Of a stretch of DNA of 64,000 bases, positions 50,571 to 63,507 are shown in pieces. Source of the DNA: Ignelater luminosus (lineage: Eukaryota; Arthropoda; Insecta; Coleoptera; Elateridae); assembly GCA_011009095.1 (NCBI GenBank), contig VTPC01090566.1:19590-83589 (forward strand), written 5' to 3'. Under the pieces are notes generated by a model, which worked only from the letters and a program-made list of their open reading frames with translations, had not been told where the DNA came from and did no database searches. The position numbers and the translations under genes were made by a program. The stretch's first letter is position 1. The number at the start of each line of letters is the position of its first letter.

Positions 50571-51859
50571 AAGGTTGAACACGCCAAAACGTGGGCACTT
50601 AAAATTTTATTTTATAAAAAAAGAAGTTATTATTTGAACAAAAACAAGAGATACTTTATTTATTTATGATGTCTTTTACATGTGAACAATATTTGTTTAC
50701 TCTAATTTACAAGCATACGCCACAGAACGTACTTGATGTCGTATACGACTTATTCGGGTTTGCACGTCTTCATCGCTGACTCTTTTTGTAGCCCATGACC
50801 AGGATTTCTGTAGGTCAGCCACGGAATTTGCTTCTCCACCTTTCTTTTTTAATATGTATTTCATTATAGACCAATACTCTTCGATTGGTCGAAGTTCAGG
50901 ACTGTTGGGGGGATTGCAGTCTTTGGGAACTACAACAACTCCATTTGCTCATACAACTCTTCCACTGATTTAGCATAGTGGCAACTGGCTAAGTCTGGCC
51001 AAAACAATGGTTATAACTTATGCTCTCGTAGAAAAGGCAGAAGCTGCTTTTGCAAGCATTCCGTTTTGTAAATTTCCTGGTTTATTGTTCCCGTGGTGAT
51101 GAATGACAGACTTCTTTTTCCACAGCTACAAATAGCTTGCCAAAGTAAGTATTTTCTTGAATACTTGGACCTTTTTTTAAGTTTACAATCTTCTGGAGCA
51201 TCTTTACGACTTTTGCTGGTGTAAAACTCATGACCCGGAATTTGCTTTGATATAAGTTTCGTCATCCATCACCATGCATTCATATCTTGTTAAAAACTTT
51301 TTTGTGCAATTTCCTCGATCTACGTTTTGGCAGTTAAATTCTGTTTAGCATTACGATTGGGTGCAATTTGGGTCTTATAACTTTTTAAACTAGCTCTACT
51401 TCTAACTTTTTGCACATATGATTGGGACATTTTTATCTTTTTAGCCACATCACGCGATGACAACTTGGGATTGGATACAAAAAGCCGTAATACGCGTTGT
51501 TCCTTCTTTTTGTCCTTCACTCCTTGTTTTCCTCCGCTTCCTGGTTTCGTTTCCACTGTTAAACGGTCTCGAAACTTTTTTAAAACAGAACAAGCAGTTG
51601 ATTGAGGATAATTTAACTTTCTTGCTAGTGCTTTATAACTCATTAGAAGATTTTTAGTGTTTTCGTGCAAGATAATTTCACGTAGCTGAAGTTGACGGCT
51701 TGCCATGTTAACAACGAATGAACAACAAAAAATATCAATTGTCACATTTTGTTTCTATGGCTACTAGATATGTTTTGTCAAAATAAAAAACAACCTATGT
51801 CTCTTATCTTAGCACTAGTCAGTTCTTATTCGTGCCCAGGTTTTGGCGTGTTCAACCTT
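50571..51859 (-). mobile_element. DD37E Tc1-like element
   Basis: The terminal inverted repeats start AAGGTTGAACACGCCAAAAC and continue G/C-TGGGCAC: about 27 bp with one mismatch, flanked by TA at 50569-50570 and 51860-51861. At 1,289 bp it has the normal size for a full-length Tc1 relative. The transposase gene lies on the minus strand and fills most of the element. Confidence 0.9.
50697..51706 (-). pseudogene. DD37E Tc1-like transposase, few breaks
   Basis: From the ATG at 51706 the first 129 codons are open: MASRQLQLREIILHENTKNL leads into a Tc1-type bipartite helix-turn-helix region with the GRPR-like linker replaced by KPGSGGKQG. Further on come YECMVMDDETYIKA (first catalytic Asp, near 51270), SKYSRKYLLWQAICSCGKRS, WPDLASCHYAKSVEELYEQ (second Asp, near 51000) and PPNSPELRPIEEYW (catalytic Glu, near 50890). 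Counting between the second Asp and the Glu of RPIE gives 37 residues, the DD37E class known from mosquitoes and other insects. All three catalytic residues survive. A frame change follows DDETY, another lies near YEQ/ANGVV, and stops sit before YECM and in HKL-PLFW. It reads to VRSVAYACKLE and a stop at 50697. The length of about 336 codons is normal for the class. Confidence 0.85.
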
Positions 51860-54800
51860 TAAAACGATGATTTGGAAGATCGTGGTTTAGTATAACCGGA
51901 GTAATTTTTATTTCGAAGAACGGTATTTAAAAGTTATCACCCTGTTATACTTTCTAAAACGTTCTTCAAAATCTTTGTGTAATGCATGTTGAATGGGCTA
52001 TAGTGAATTACGGGCAGATTTCTTCATTAAAATACAATCTAGAACAGTTTTACGAAGAACCAACGAAATAGCAAAGCAAGTTTATATTTTTACAGTAGTT
52101 TTAATAGAAATAAAAATTCAATAGTTTAGTAGCGATCATCTACGATATTAAGGACCACTAGGGCTTTTCAAAACCAAATGTCGTGGGCAACTATTCAGTT
52201 CATCACTGATATCGAGAATGCATAGAGTTAAAGAATTAATAATTTTGAGAAAATACTAGCTATGAGTAGCTAATAATTACGCTAAAAACCCGCGAGGGGA
52301 AGTCTACTACTACATATGTTAATATTTTAATGTTAACACATGTTAATGCACAGGTTACTGTACTCTAACAATCTTATTTTTAGAATGTAGTATTTTACAA
52401 TGCATTCAACGGTACATAACCAAATGGAATGTACGTATGCAGTCCTAGTATTTCCTTCAAAAGAAGACGGGTTGAATGGCTTTGGAACGTACGAATTGTC
52501 GAGCTGAGCATTATTCATTTTGTAATCTGTTCAAACGTACATATACTATTTAGGAAGTTTCAAATATTTAATTAGATGAAAGATGAAGATTTGTATTTAG
52601 AAACACAGTACTCTTAGAAAACTGTTTAACAAAATTAGAAACAAGATTTATCTTGTTTCATTTAATTCTACTGGATAGTTGTTGAGATACGAAGTAAAAA
52701 TTCAGGATATTATAACGTTATGAATAAGAGAGTAAGTGGGTTGAAATGTAAGATACAATGACTGAAATAATAAATATAAAGATAACATTTACAAAATATT
52801 TTCAGACAAGGATTGCTATTAAATCGTATTCAACATATTTTGCCTTTCACATATAGTAGTGTATACATTAGCAAATCCCTTTTTGTGTAGCAGTTTATCG
52901 TCAGTAATAACTCGCATTTCTTTGTGAAATAATGAATCTCATCCATTCAAATGCACGGAAATTGGTGTCTTATAATAATAGCTATAGCTAATAAAATGTT
53001 TACCTAAGCATGTAAGCACGTAAAATCTTGAAAGCTAATCTAAGTCTTAACATCTCGAGATTTCTTTAGCAACCTAATTTAGAAACGCGAACCCTCCTCA
53101 CTTTAAGGAAAGTACATAAGTAGCAACAGAAAGTTTTCATGCATGAGAGGGTTGAGTGAAAACTTTTCAGGTAAACAGATAATATTCAGGAAATGCCTAT
53201 CTGATCGAAAGGGATACAGTAATACTGAAAAGCATTCGTGAAAGTTTTTTTTAATAAACTTCACTGCATAAATCCAGGCATTAACAGTCTTTTCAAAACT
53301 TGTTGCTTTCCAGTTATTTTAAAAAAAAGTTTAAAAGTTCTTGTCGGTGAGCAAATGAAAGTAGAATAAAAATTCTTCTTTGTTTAGTAAAAATATAGGA
53401 ATCTTTATTTTTATATACAGGGTTATTCAAGATCAAGTCTTACTATTGGGAGACACAGAATCGAATATTGGAAAAAGTTGTATATTAAAACTCATCAATA
53501 ATCTAGAATTTGTTTTCAAATAATCTAATATTTTGGTAACGCTGAAGCGATATACTGTACTTAGAACTATACTAGTCAAGTTTTACAATCCTAATTTAAT
53601 AAAAACAACAATAAAGAAATGTCTGATTACCAATTGGAAATTATGCAACTCTAGTTTTCTTTGTCTTCAGTTTAACCCTATTTTTAAAAGTGGAATAGCA
53701 AGTCGTGAAGATTATAAAAATGATATTTGCGAAAGTATTTTATGATAAATAACAGAGATGTTTTCGAGAAAGTACGCGTGCTCCTACGCAAGTCTCCGCC
53801 ATTGATGGATCTGTAAATTACGTAATATGCTGGATAGCAAGTAGCTTATACTGACAGTAACACAGACAATTACGATTTAATATCTTACGTTCTTTCCGAG
53901 CTATTCGGAAAATTTGAGATCATTATTGAACGACGAGTCTGCAAACCCACAAAAAATCTAAAATTACTGAAACAGTGTATCTTATGATAAAAACGCAAGG
54001 ATACTTTCTTTGATAAATTAAATTAAGTTACATAAACATTAATCAGCTTTTCAGTGGTGTAACGTATTTTTGACTATGGGCCAGAAGATACAGTAGTTTT
54101 AAGTGAGAATACATTAGAGAATAAAGTTGAAATTGACAAAAAGGCAGTGAAGAACACGGAATTAGACAAAATGACATTGGAAGAATTGGGATTAGATAAG
54201 GCTTAGTCAAAATGGGGTATATATCGTATAAGACAGGAACTAGAGCTATGTCATCCAAAAGTGAAGCCTTTGCTTGAAGTTTTAAAGAATTTTTAAAATT
54301 ATCAGAATTGTTTGTAACAGAAATAATTAAAGAACCTTAAGTCAAAATTACTAAATATTACCTTCTGTTTGATCATGACCAGATCCACCTAGTTGAACTA
54401 CAAAATACAACATGCAATTACAAAACTTTCCAAGAAATGATCTGAAAGAGTAATACTTTTGCGTTCACCTTCTTCATACAGCACATTTAGTTATTTGAAG
54501 TTTCATCATACTAGCAATAGTGTCTCAAGTCCACGACATGCGTAAACATGCACCTTATATGTTAAGACTGCAGACTCTGTTTCTTGTATTTTTGAGATGG
54601 AAAAATAATAGACGTGTTCTCATACAGGTCGTCACCTATATAAGTGGGAAGTATTTAAATGGCAAACGATTGACTAAGACAGAGAAGTAAAATACAAACA
54701 CATGTTTAAAAGGCAAACAGATAGCGGGTGGTGAAATGTCTTTTAACTGGCTTACTCTAAATGCGTACTATTTAGATTACTTGTTTTACAATTGCCATTC

Positions 54801-57427
54801 TAGGTGACAGGAGGTAGAGTTACATTCATCTTCCAACCAGTGAATTTCTATGAATGATTTTAAGGCATTTTAGCTAAAACAATCTCAGTGTAGTCATTCA
54901 TATTAACCCAGTCGCTGGAGAAAATCGTTTACCTGAATTGAACTTTTGACGTCAAAGCTAAATTCTAGGTTTAAAGTAAGTATCGTATCATATAAATGTT
55001 AAACTTCTTGATTTTTAGGAGATGAGAGAAATTTTGCATCAATATGCCAACAGAATCAAGAGTGTCCCAAACCTTCGAGCAAACTAAGCTACCAGACCAA
55101 TTTTGGATTTTGAATATTCAAAATTTTGATGCCAAAAAATTTAGTTTTAGGGTTCAAACATCCAGATTCAAGACAAAAAAATTTTCTCCGTCCGAGTATT
55201 TACTTAGTATTTTGAGGACCACACTTAGATCGCTAAATTGAAACTTGGTTAGAGCTCATAGTAGACATAAAATCGGGTTACACTAGCTACACATGAATTA
55301 GCTGGAAAATAGACAAGCGTCTGATATTCGAAAACTGCTCTAAGTATCTTCAATTCACCAAAACATAGGATGGCACAACTTTAAATTGGTGCTGTAAGGT
55401 ACTATGTACAGAGAAGTATTTCTGCAGTTCAATTTTACAAAACCAAACCGAGTGTTGTAGTATATCTGCAAATGAAATCCTACCACCGGATACGACTTGT
55501 TTTCTATTATACCCAGTAATTTTCAAAACTAACCAGTTCTTGAACACAAATTCTTTTAATTTTAATTGTAGGGTTTGCCACATATTTTGACCATACTTAA
55601 TAAGTACAAGTGATCATTCTCAGGCGACTACTACATCTGTTATTATTTAACACTACACTAAAAGATTTATCTTGAAAATAAAACTGAATGGTTATACTCA
55701 AGGTAGAAATTGGCAAAGATGAAGATGACCACTTGATTAGTAATAACTGAAACATGTAACAAAAGCTACAATTAGAGAAAGGTTGTGGAGAATGTGATGT
55801 ATTTCATTGTAATACTTTAACAATATTTAAATGCGAATTTTGGAATAGTAATATTTATTCATGGATATCATTACTTCTTATAGTATCCTTATCTTAATCC
55901 TTCCCAAATCCAAAAATTAAATACGATAGTCTTACTTCATTCTTTCCTGGCTTATACATACATAATTAGGCTTTTCATGACCCCATATGTCTTTCTTCTT
56001 TTACAGCATCACTACTGTTATTTTAAAGTAGGATTACTAATTTCAACTTTCAAATTATATTTTCGGAAACTGAGATCTGTATGGTAAAATTGGATGCTTT
56101 TATTTCTGCTCGAAACAACCGTTTGTACATGCCTTCTGTTGCTTGAAATCAACTGTTAGTAGTGCTTTCATTTTCTACTATAAGATTGACTTTTCCTTAC
56201 AATTTAATCTTTGTCAGTGTGTTGATGATTGGGAAAAAGCTTTTTATTGCCCAACCACAACAATTCCTGATGTAGACTACACTCTTTCCTATGTAATAAC
56301 ATTAAGGAAATCAGAAGATCAAGATCGATAACGATAAATGCAATTTTAAGTACCCGTTTTGAATTCTAGATTTTCTGTTTTTCTGTAGTTCCGTTTAGAT
56401 TCAAAATCTAAAACACTGATCATATTGGAAAGCTACCGAGAAAGCATTTTCAATGCAAAAACCAATACAATCGAGCTTTTTTCTGTCAACAGAAGCATGA
56501 AAGTATAATTGCGTAAATTACCACTTGAGGAAATATTTTTGGTTAAGAGTTGTATGACTCGAATTGGCCATTTTTACAAATTATATATTATGATTTGTAA
56601 GATTTATTCAGTAATGTGCATTTGAACTCAATACAGACAAATTATATTGCGAGAATCTGCACACAAATAACCTAAGCCACTAGGAAACCAGAATTTTCTT
56701 AATGGCTCAATGGTACTGCTGTAATATTTACATGAGTGATTTTCACTGATTTCTTGGGTATAAAATCCGGTATTTTGAAAACATAAGGTCACACGTGGCA
56801 AAGGAAAACAAGCAAAGCAGCAACGTTAAAAGACTTAAATAAAACTTATACTGATAAGACACTAGAATATCAATCTTTCCAGCTTGCAATAAAACCATTG
56901 AGCAAACTAGATATCACGACCGCATAAGGGTCGTCTGATCAACAGCTACGTTGTAACGAAAGTGTAAGAAAGAAAACATGAGCATAAATCTGTCATTTTG
57001 TCTCTATTATAGGCTTAAGTCTGCATCCTTTGTTCCTTATTCTATTATGCACGAATCTAAGTCTGAAATCGTTATCAAGCTATGATGAACAAGGTGGTTC
57101 AGGCAGATCGAGTAACACCCAGTGCCCTTTGTCTTCTTTGTCAAAACTGTTCTGAAAACATTCTTTATCTAGCATGGTGTAAATTCACCTTTGACAGTTA
57201 AATGATGTAATCAGATACATTAAGTATGGTTTTGAATATAAAAAACTTATATCCGATTGAATATATAGATCAATGGTGAATTACTTTAGAAGGTTATACA
57301 GAACTAAAGCATAATAGGATTTCCAGCATATTAAAGACCAGACATTCTTTAGGTAAATTTCAGTGAATATCTAGAAAGAAAAAGTGACTGTTGCATTCGT
57401 CATGAAATGTATTGGTGAGTAGGTTTA
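51860..57427. other. A+T-rich DNA, probably Ace intron
   Basis: No gene or complete element is recognised. A lone transposon end lies at 53413 (listed separately). Short frames, including 54043-54258 (-), 55350-55583 (-) and 56143-56331 (+), have no family motifs. Confidence 0.5.
53413..53470 (+). repeat. Solitary TACAGGG-type transposon end
   Basis: TATACAGGGTTATTCAAGATC resembles the termini of the mariner-like elements in this window for the first nine bases or so. No inverted partner was found nearby. Inner limit arbitrary. Confidence 0.25.
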
Positions 57428-58721
57428 CGAGGGTGGTCTAAAAAGTTTCCGACCTCAACGTGAAGATGGCAGCACTCGTAAGTTAAAGCTACTGAATTTC
57501 GTTGTTCATCTGTTGTCAGTTACTCACCAAAGTTTCAGCCATTTTGGACGCGCAGTTTTTATGTAACAGTCGTTTGAGTGAGTTGATGTGAGTTTTTTTG
57601 TGAAAATGGACAAAATCGAGTATCGAGCTGTCATTAAATATTTGTTTTTGAAAGGCAATACGCCTTCGCAAATAAAAGATGAGTTGGATTCTGTGTATGA
57701 GGACTCTGCACCATCATTTACCACAGTGAAATTTTGGGCTGCTGAATTTAAACGTGGCCGTAAGAGCTTGGGAGACGATGAACGTTCGGGACGTCCAAAA
57801 ACTGCAACTACCGACGAAAACATCGCCAAAGTTCACCAAATGGTGCTAGGCGACCGCCGAATTAAAGTGAGAGAGATAGCAGAGGTTATGAACATGTCAA
57901 AAAAACGTGTTTGTCACATATTAAATCAACATTTAGGCATGAGAAAGCTGTCCGCGCGTTGGGTGCCGCGTTTGCTCACGTTAGACCAAAAACGTGTTCG
58001 AATGAATATTTCCAACGCTCTTTTGGCGCAGTTTAGGCGAAATAAATCCGAGTTTTGGCGCCGATTAATTACTGTAGATAAAACTTGGATACACCATTAT
58101 ACGCCCGAAACAAAAATACAGTCCAAACAGTGGACTGCAAAGGGGGAACCGGCTCCAAAAAAAGCAAAAACTGTTTTTTCGGCTGGGAAAGTGATGACGA
58201 CTGTTTTTTGGGATAGTCATGGAGTTATTTTAATCGATTATTTTCAAAAAGGAAAAACCATTACAGAAGTATACTATGCATCATTACTTGACAAGCTGAA
58301 GGCAGAACTTGCGAAAAAACGGCCACATTTGCAGAAAAAAGAAAATCCTGTTTCACCAAGACAACGCACCGTCTCACACCTCAGTGGTTGCCATGGCGAA
58401 AATCCACGAATTACGGTTTGAACTGCTTGACCATCCGCCTTACTCACCAGATCTAGCCCCAAGCGACTTCTTTTTGTTCCCCCATCTTAAAATTGCGCTC
58501 GGAGGACAAAGATTTTCGTCAAATGAAGAGGCAATCACCTTCGTGAACAATTATTTTGCAGAGAAAAATGCCGAGTACTATTTGGACGGGTTACAGAGAT
58601 GGGAGCATCGCTGTGAGAAGTGTGTAGAGTTACAAGGAGACTATGTTGAAAAATAAAAAAAAATTTACAGAAAAAATGTCTTGTATCTTTGTTAGGTCTG
58701 AAACTTTTCAGACCACCCTCG
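57428..58721 (+). mobile_element. Irritans-like mariner, nearly intact
   Basis: This is a 1,294-bp element flanked by TA (57426-57427, 58722-58723). The inverted repeats start CGAGGGTGGTCT(A/G)AAAAGT and run 28 bp with two mismatches. A transposase frame of about 349 codons occupies 57606-58656, leaving short untranslated flanks, as in other mariners. Sharp ends, high repeat identity and a single break in the frame indicate a recent insertion, the youngest-looking in this window. Confidence 0.95.
57606..58656 (+). pseudogene. Mariner transposase (DD34D), one frameshift
   Basis: This is a cut-and-paste DDE/D transposase. The ATG at 57606 begins MDKIEYRAVIKYLFLKGNTP; a GTG-started extension upstream is not needed. 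An N-terminal helix-turn-helix domain is followed by the linker WVPRLLTLDQ (the WVPHEL-type motif). The core contains TVDKTWIHHYTPE (first Asp 158), FHQDNAPSH (second Asp, 58360-58362) and YSPDLAPSDFFLFPHLK (third Asp). There are 34 residues between the last two, the mariner DD34D pattern. The usual Glu after the first Asp (VDETW) is Lys here. One frameshift lies in the A-rich run near 58331-58345, just before the second Asp. The frame then runs to the natural end GDYVEK. Resemblance to Himar1 in recalled motifs (MAKIHELGFELL, PPYSPDLAPSDFFLF) suggests the irritans group. Confidence 0.93.
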
Positions 58722-61629
58722 TATAGAATAATAATTCTTGAAGCATTTAGAGCTCCTACCCCACTTATGTTAACTACTTAAACAGATTCGTGAAGAGTGA
58801 AAACAAAACAATAGAATTCTTAGTAAGAAGTGAGTCAAATGTCTGTCTAACTGCCTTGAATTTATGTGAGATAGAACTACCTTTTTCTTTTGCATAGAAC
58901 TACTAAACGATTTCTTGTAGTTATGTGTAGATGGCGTATGAATTCTAACTCCCTTATTTGTAGTCATGTTAAATGCTGCGTCTAACGCTAAACGCATTTT
59001 GTACTATGGAAATTTCTGTACTTAAACGTGTTTAATTTTTGATACATGATTATAAGCAGGGCCCTAACTGTTTCAATGATCAGTATAATGGCGATAAAGA
59101 TACACGTTGAAATTAGTTGCAAATCTGGGTGTTATGGTTTGATACTCAAAGAACTAACTGTTTCTTGAAACTACTACAATTAAATTATAAATGTCATCAC
59201 TGCTGGAAAATGTAGTTTGTAGTCTGGCAACAATGACACTGACAACAAATGGAGGTCTACTTATAATTATAATTAGTATAGCGACGTCCAATCGCCGCGC
59301 CAACGCAACCTCATATTTTAAACACTCGTTGAATACATTTTAAATCAAACATTAATATGAAGTTATGTAATTAAATACTGGTCGTTTTAATTCAACAACC
59401 AGATCTTGACAGAAATCAATCAAAAGGTACAAAGTCATTGTTTTACTTTAAAACTGTGTCTTACATTAATTGTACATTTAAAAAATATTTATTTTGTGAA
59501 AAATATTTTGATATTGTCACTCTAATCTGCTCTCTCAGGAGTTGAAAGTTTTAATTTAAAATGGTAGCTGATCGAAAATAAAAAAGAAAAAATTGAAAAA
59601 GTTTTTCCCAATAAAGTTCGTTGAATAAATCCATATCAGCCGTTATCTCGGTACTTGTTGCTTTTAACGGGTCTAGAAAAAAATTAAAATCCCTTGTTAT
59701 TAAGGTTATTAAGAGAGAAAAATTGCTTTTATAAACGAGATGAGACTCTAAGGTAATTGAGCATGTTTTTAAAACACTTTGTCTTAATGCAAAGATTTCC
59801 GAAATTAATTTTAATTCGTACGGCGCAGGTTTAAAAATTCAATCTCGGAATTTAAATTTTACAAAATATAAAAGCATTACAAAAAGAAAAACTTTTTATA
59901 GCTGCGTGGGAGGATTTTAAGTTTCTAATTATATAATTTTTCTTTTTACTGCGCAATATAAGATTTAATGAATCTAAATTCTAATCTGTAAACTGCCAGA
60001 ATGAACTGTACGTTTTATAAAATAAGGTAAAGAAGGGTGATATAAGAACAAAACATATTTTTACATTATGAGTGTAAATTTATGAAGGGAAGTTTATTTC
60101 TCATAAAAAAGTTGTTTAATCAAATAAAAAAAGAACTTACGGTTATTATTTCGTAAATACCTTGAAGTAACCAAGAAATTCATGATTGATTACCGTGAAA
60201 AAACTTGTATTATCATTATTATTACTATAATGGGGTGTGTATATAAAATATAATTCTACTTCCACACAATAAATTCCTTTTTAGGAAATCAAGTTTGTAA
60301 CTACAAAAGCAATAACGGAGCCACCTGAGTCGTTCTCATAACAACGTTATATTTTAGTCAGTGGGGTAGTGTGTGCAATGCCCATAATGTATGTATGATT
60401 AATTAATTTGAACGTCAGATAACAATATTATCGCAGTTCCGTTGTCATGAACAACAATAATCTAACTGCACAGTGCCAGTAAACCGCAAATACGCTACCT
60501 GTTGCGTGTGTTGCACCGACCAGATCTATGCAATATGATTATACCAATAACCTGATTTGTAAGACCCCTTCATAGGATGAAATCTGGTAAACCGATTATA
60601 TCAAAACGCTTTTAGGAAATTTAGTCGAAAAAGAAGAGTTTGTATCCTCTAATTCATTTTATTGATTCCAGAAACAGGAACGTTTTATTATCACTAGATA
60701 TAACAAGTAGAATGGACAGATTTATATTCATAACTGATATGAACTCTATATATTAAAATAAAGTACTTTTGATTTAAAAGTACAGTATATCAATGACCTT
60801 TAATTAAAAGCACTTGTCTGAACACCTTAATATGTAAGCTTTTGCTAATTATATCACATACTAGCAACTAGCGGGAAATTTCCACTTAGGCAAATTTAAA
60901 GGAGATGATACCTTAATACCTACAAATTATAGTATTATCCATAAAAGGATAGTAATTTCATTTTTGCCTTTTATTCATGAAGGTTTCGGTATGCATTTTT
61001 CTTTTCTCGAGTAAAATAAAAATATTCTTGAAAAAATATGGGTATTACACATATTTCTTTTGCATCAAGTTTAAAGTAAGCAAAATGGCTTCAGGCTTTT
61101 ACGTTTGGGTTTAAAGAACGAAATGGTCTACAGAGTATGATGGAAAATACTCCGAACACTATATCTACTATAATATTATACATAATTTACTGCTTCTATT
61201 TGAACATTCTTTATGTTTTCGTGCAATTAACCATTTATTCAAAATTAAAATTTTATTATCAAACGTTTTTGGGATCGTTTGAAATCATGGAATTTAAACG
61301 AAGTTTTATAAAAACTGTCTAGACAACAAACAAAACTTTACAAGGTAGTGTTTCTCTAAATAATATAAACTTCTCATCCTCGTTGTTGTGAATCCACATC
61401 TATATCCCACAATATTGGAAAATATTGGAAAAGTCTTCTGGGATTTATTTATCAATAAGAAAAGGTTCTTCAAGATGAATTATTGCAAAACAAGTCTGAC
61501 TCACAAATTACGTTTATTTCACATTTGGCTAAATACTGGAATAAATACACTCACAGTAATAAGTATCGCACATAAAATCTTTATTTATTTCTACAAGAGT
61601 CTATCCTAGAAAAGTAATTATAAATTATA
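58722..61629. other. A+T-rich non-coding DNA
   Basis: No gene, element or structured repeat is recognised. Confidence 0.5.
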
Positions 61630-63031
61630 TACAGGGTGTTTCTAAAATGGTTGAGCAAACTTTACCAGCGTATTCTACAAGTCATAAGGATTACAAAACC
61701 TATATATACCTAGATTCAAAAATGTCTCCTTTCTGAGTTATCAACATCTTAAGATAGAATCACTGCACCAAGTGTACTTTTTAATTAAATGACAAAAACA
61801 AAGTCAACAACCTAACATTTTTGACAAACGTTTTCAATTGACAGCAACTGTCATTGTTTGTCTGAAATGTCAACTTTTACTTGAAGTAAACATTCTTAAG
61901 TCAATTGAATGCTTGATGTTTATTTTGCATAAAAGATTTACAACATGAGCAATGAAATGGCTGATATTCATCATGTTTATGGAAAAGCAGACAGCGATAC
62001 TCGCAAAGCTCAATGTCTTTACAGAGATAATTATGTTCCCTGGAAGACAATGTCCAGCTAAAGATACTTTTTCTGCCATCCACCGCAGGCTTCAAGACAC
62101 AGAGCATTTTCCTCCTGTCATTGCTAATAGGGGCATAAAGAAAACTGCCCGAACGCCCTAATTAGAAATGCAAATTCTCGACACGATTGAAAAGTATTCT
62201 GAAAAGAGTTCAAGGAAAGTGGTTGCAGAATTTCAAGTATCTAATGCAACCGTATGGAGGATTCTTCATGAGCAATCTCTTTATCCATTGCAACGAGTGC
62301 AGGCTCTCTTGGAAGCAGATTTCCAGCCACGATTTTGTGAATGGTTCTTGTGTCAATGTCATCGTCCTAACTTTCAAGTTAATGTACTCTTCACAGACAA
62401 AGCAAGTTTCTCAAGACACCACACAGCTAACTTTCACAACAACTATTGCCGGTCGGTTGAAAACCCTCATTCTGTAACTGGATCTTGATATCAACAACAG
62501 TTTTCCTGCAATGTATGGGGAGATATTGTTAGAGATTATCCCAACCGTTGAATTGGCCGACGAGGACCAGTGTGATGGCCAACACGATCATCAGACTGTA
62601 ATTTTCTTGATTTTTATTTGTGGGGGCATCTAAAGAGTATCGTTTACCGTTTACACCAATTCCAACTCGACAGGTCCTACAAGAGCGCATTATGCAAGGC
62701 CTTGAATCAATTCGAAATACTTCTGGGATATTGGAACGTGTTAGGCGATTCATGATAAAACGTTGTAATGTATGTGTTGCTGCTAGTGGGATTAATCTTG
62801 AGCATCTAGTTTAAAATAAGAAAACGTTTGTTAAAAATGTTCATATGTTACTGATTTTCTTTCTGCCATTTAATTAGAAAGTATGCTTCATGCGCTAATT
62901 CTATCTGAAGATGTTGATAACTCAAAAAGGAGACATTTTCAAACCTATAGGTATATCTAGGTTTTTTAAATTCTTATGACTTGTAGAATATGCTGGTAAA
63001 GTTTGACGAAACATTTTAAAAACATCCTATA
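61630..63031 (+). mobile_element. DD41D mariner-like element with internal deletion
   Basis: The left end reads TACAGGGTGTTTCTAAAATG. The right end on the reverse strand reads TATAGGATGTTTTTAAAATG. Terminal repeats extend about 165-175 bp with roughly 80% identity, sharing TATTCTACAAGTCATAAG and GAGTTATCAACATCTT. TA lies at both edges. The transposase between them on the plus strand has lost its central part. The right end is immediately followed by a TATAGGGTGTAC word that may be another end. Confidence 0.85.
61945..62814 (+). pseudogene. DD41D mariner-like transposase, internally deleted
   Basis: It starts MSNEMADIHHVYGKADSDTR, the N-terminal domain often listed as DUF4817. After a frame change it continues PGRQCPAKDTFSAIHRRLQD, VIANRGIKKTARTP, a stop, then MQILDTIEKYSEKSSRKVVA and EFQVSNATVWRILHEQSLYP, the second helix-turn-helix. 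The catalytic part has VNVLFTDKASFSR (first Asp present; the following Glu is Lys) and NFHNNYCRSVENPHSV. After QQFSCNVWGDIV the reading jumps to NFLDFYLWGHLKSIVYRL (third Asp present), so the segment with the second Asp (MHDG) is deleted. The end is natural: ERVRRFMIKRCNVCVAASG, then INLEHLV and TAA at 62814. At least two frame changes and several stops. It is non-functional. Confidence 0.85.
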
Positions 63032-63507
63032 TGTATAGGGTGTACTATAATGTAAATCTATAAATAAATAATTACTAAACACCAACACCTGAAACCCTTA
63101 TAACTCTTACGTAGTCGACTGATAAGACTTTTTATGAATCTTTTAAATTTACTACTGATAAACGTACCCTTAAGGAGGTGACTGTATTTAGTACCCTTTT
63201 CCTTAATTAAAAATTAATGAACAAATAAAGTTTCAGGTATATCTTATAATTATTTAGGTTAGTGGGGAATTTTAAACAGTGAGTGCTTTGAAATAAATAT
63301 TTGAGCCACTTTTACCAAAAAGTTAGAACTTTAATAAAATGTATTTTTTATAATACGTTCTGCACGAAGAATTCTGTATGCAGAATAAAATTGTTGCTTC
63401 TTTCCAGTTTTGGCGGTCGTTTGTGATAGCATAATTATATAATGATCTTACTATCACTGACCAAAAGCAAATAAATAGTTGTCAAAAGAAACGTAAATAC
63501 AGATGCT
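63032..63507. other. Spacer; possible promoter for the peptide-like frame
   Basis: It is A+T-rich. A TATATAA word at about 63434-63440 lies 70 bases upstream of the ATG at 63508, and a TATCACTGAC word about 20-25 bases further on could serve as initiator. In DNA this A+T-rich such words are expected by chance. Confidence 0.2.

Noticed and set aside
51457-51657. 66-codon plus-strand frame
   Set aside because: Antisense shadow of the DD37E transposase N-terminal domain.
57524-57829. 101-codon minus-strand frame
   Set aside because: Antisense shadow of the mariner transposase.
62187-62477. 96-codon plus-strand frame
   Set aside because: Alternative frame of the DD41D transposase; the meaningful reading is VSNATVWRILHEQ in the neighbouring frame.
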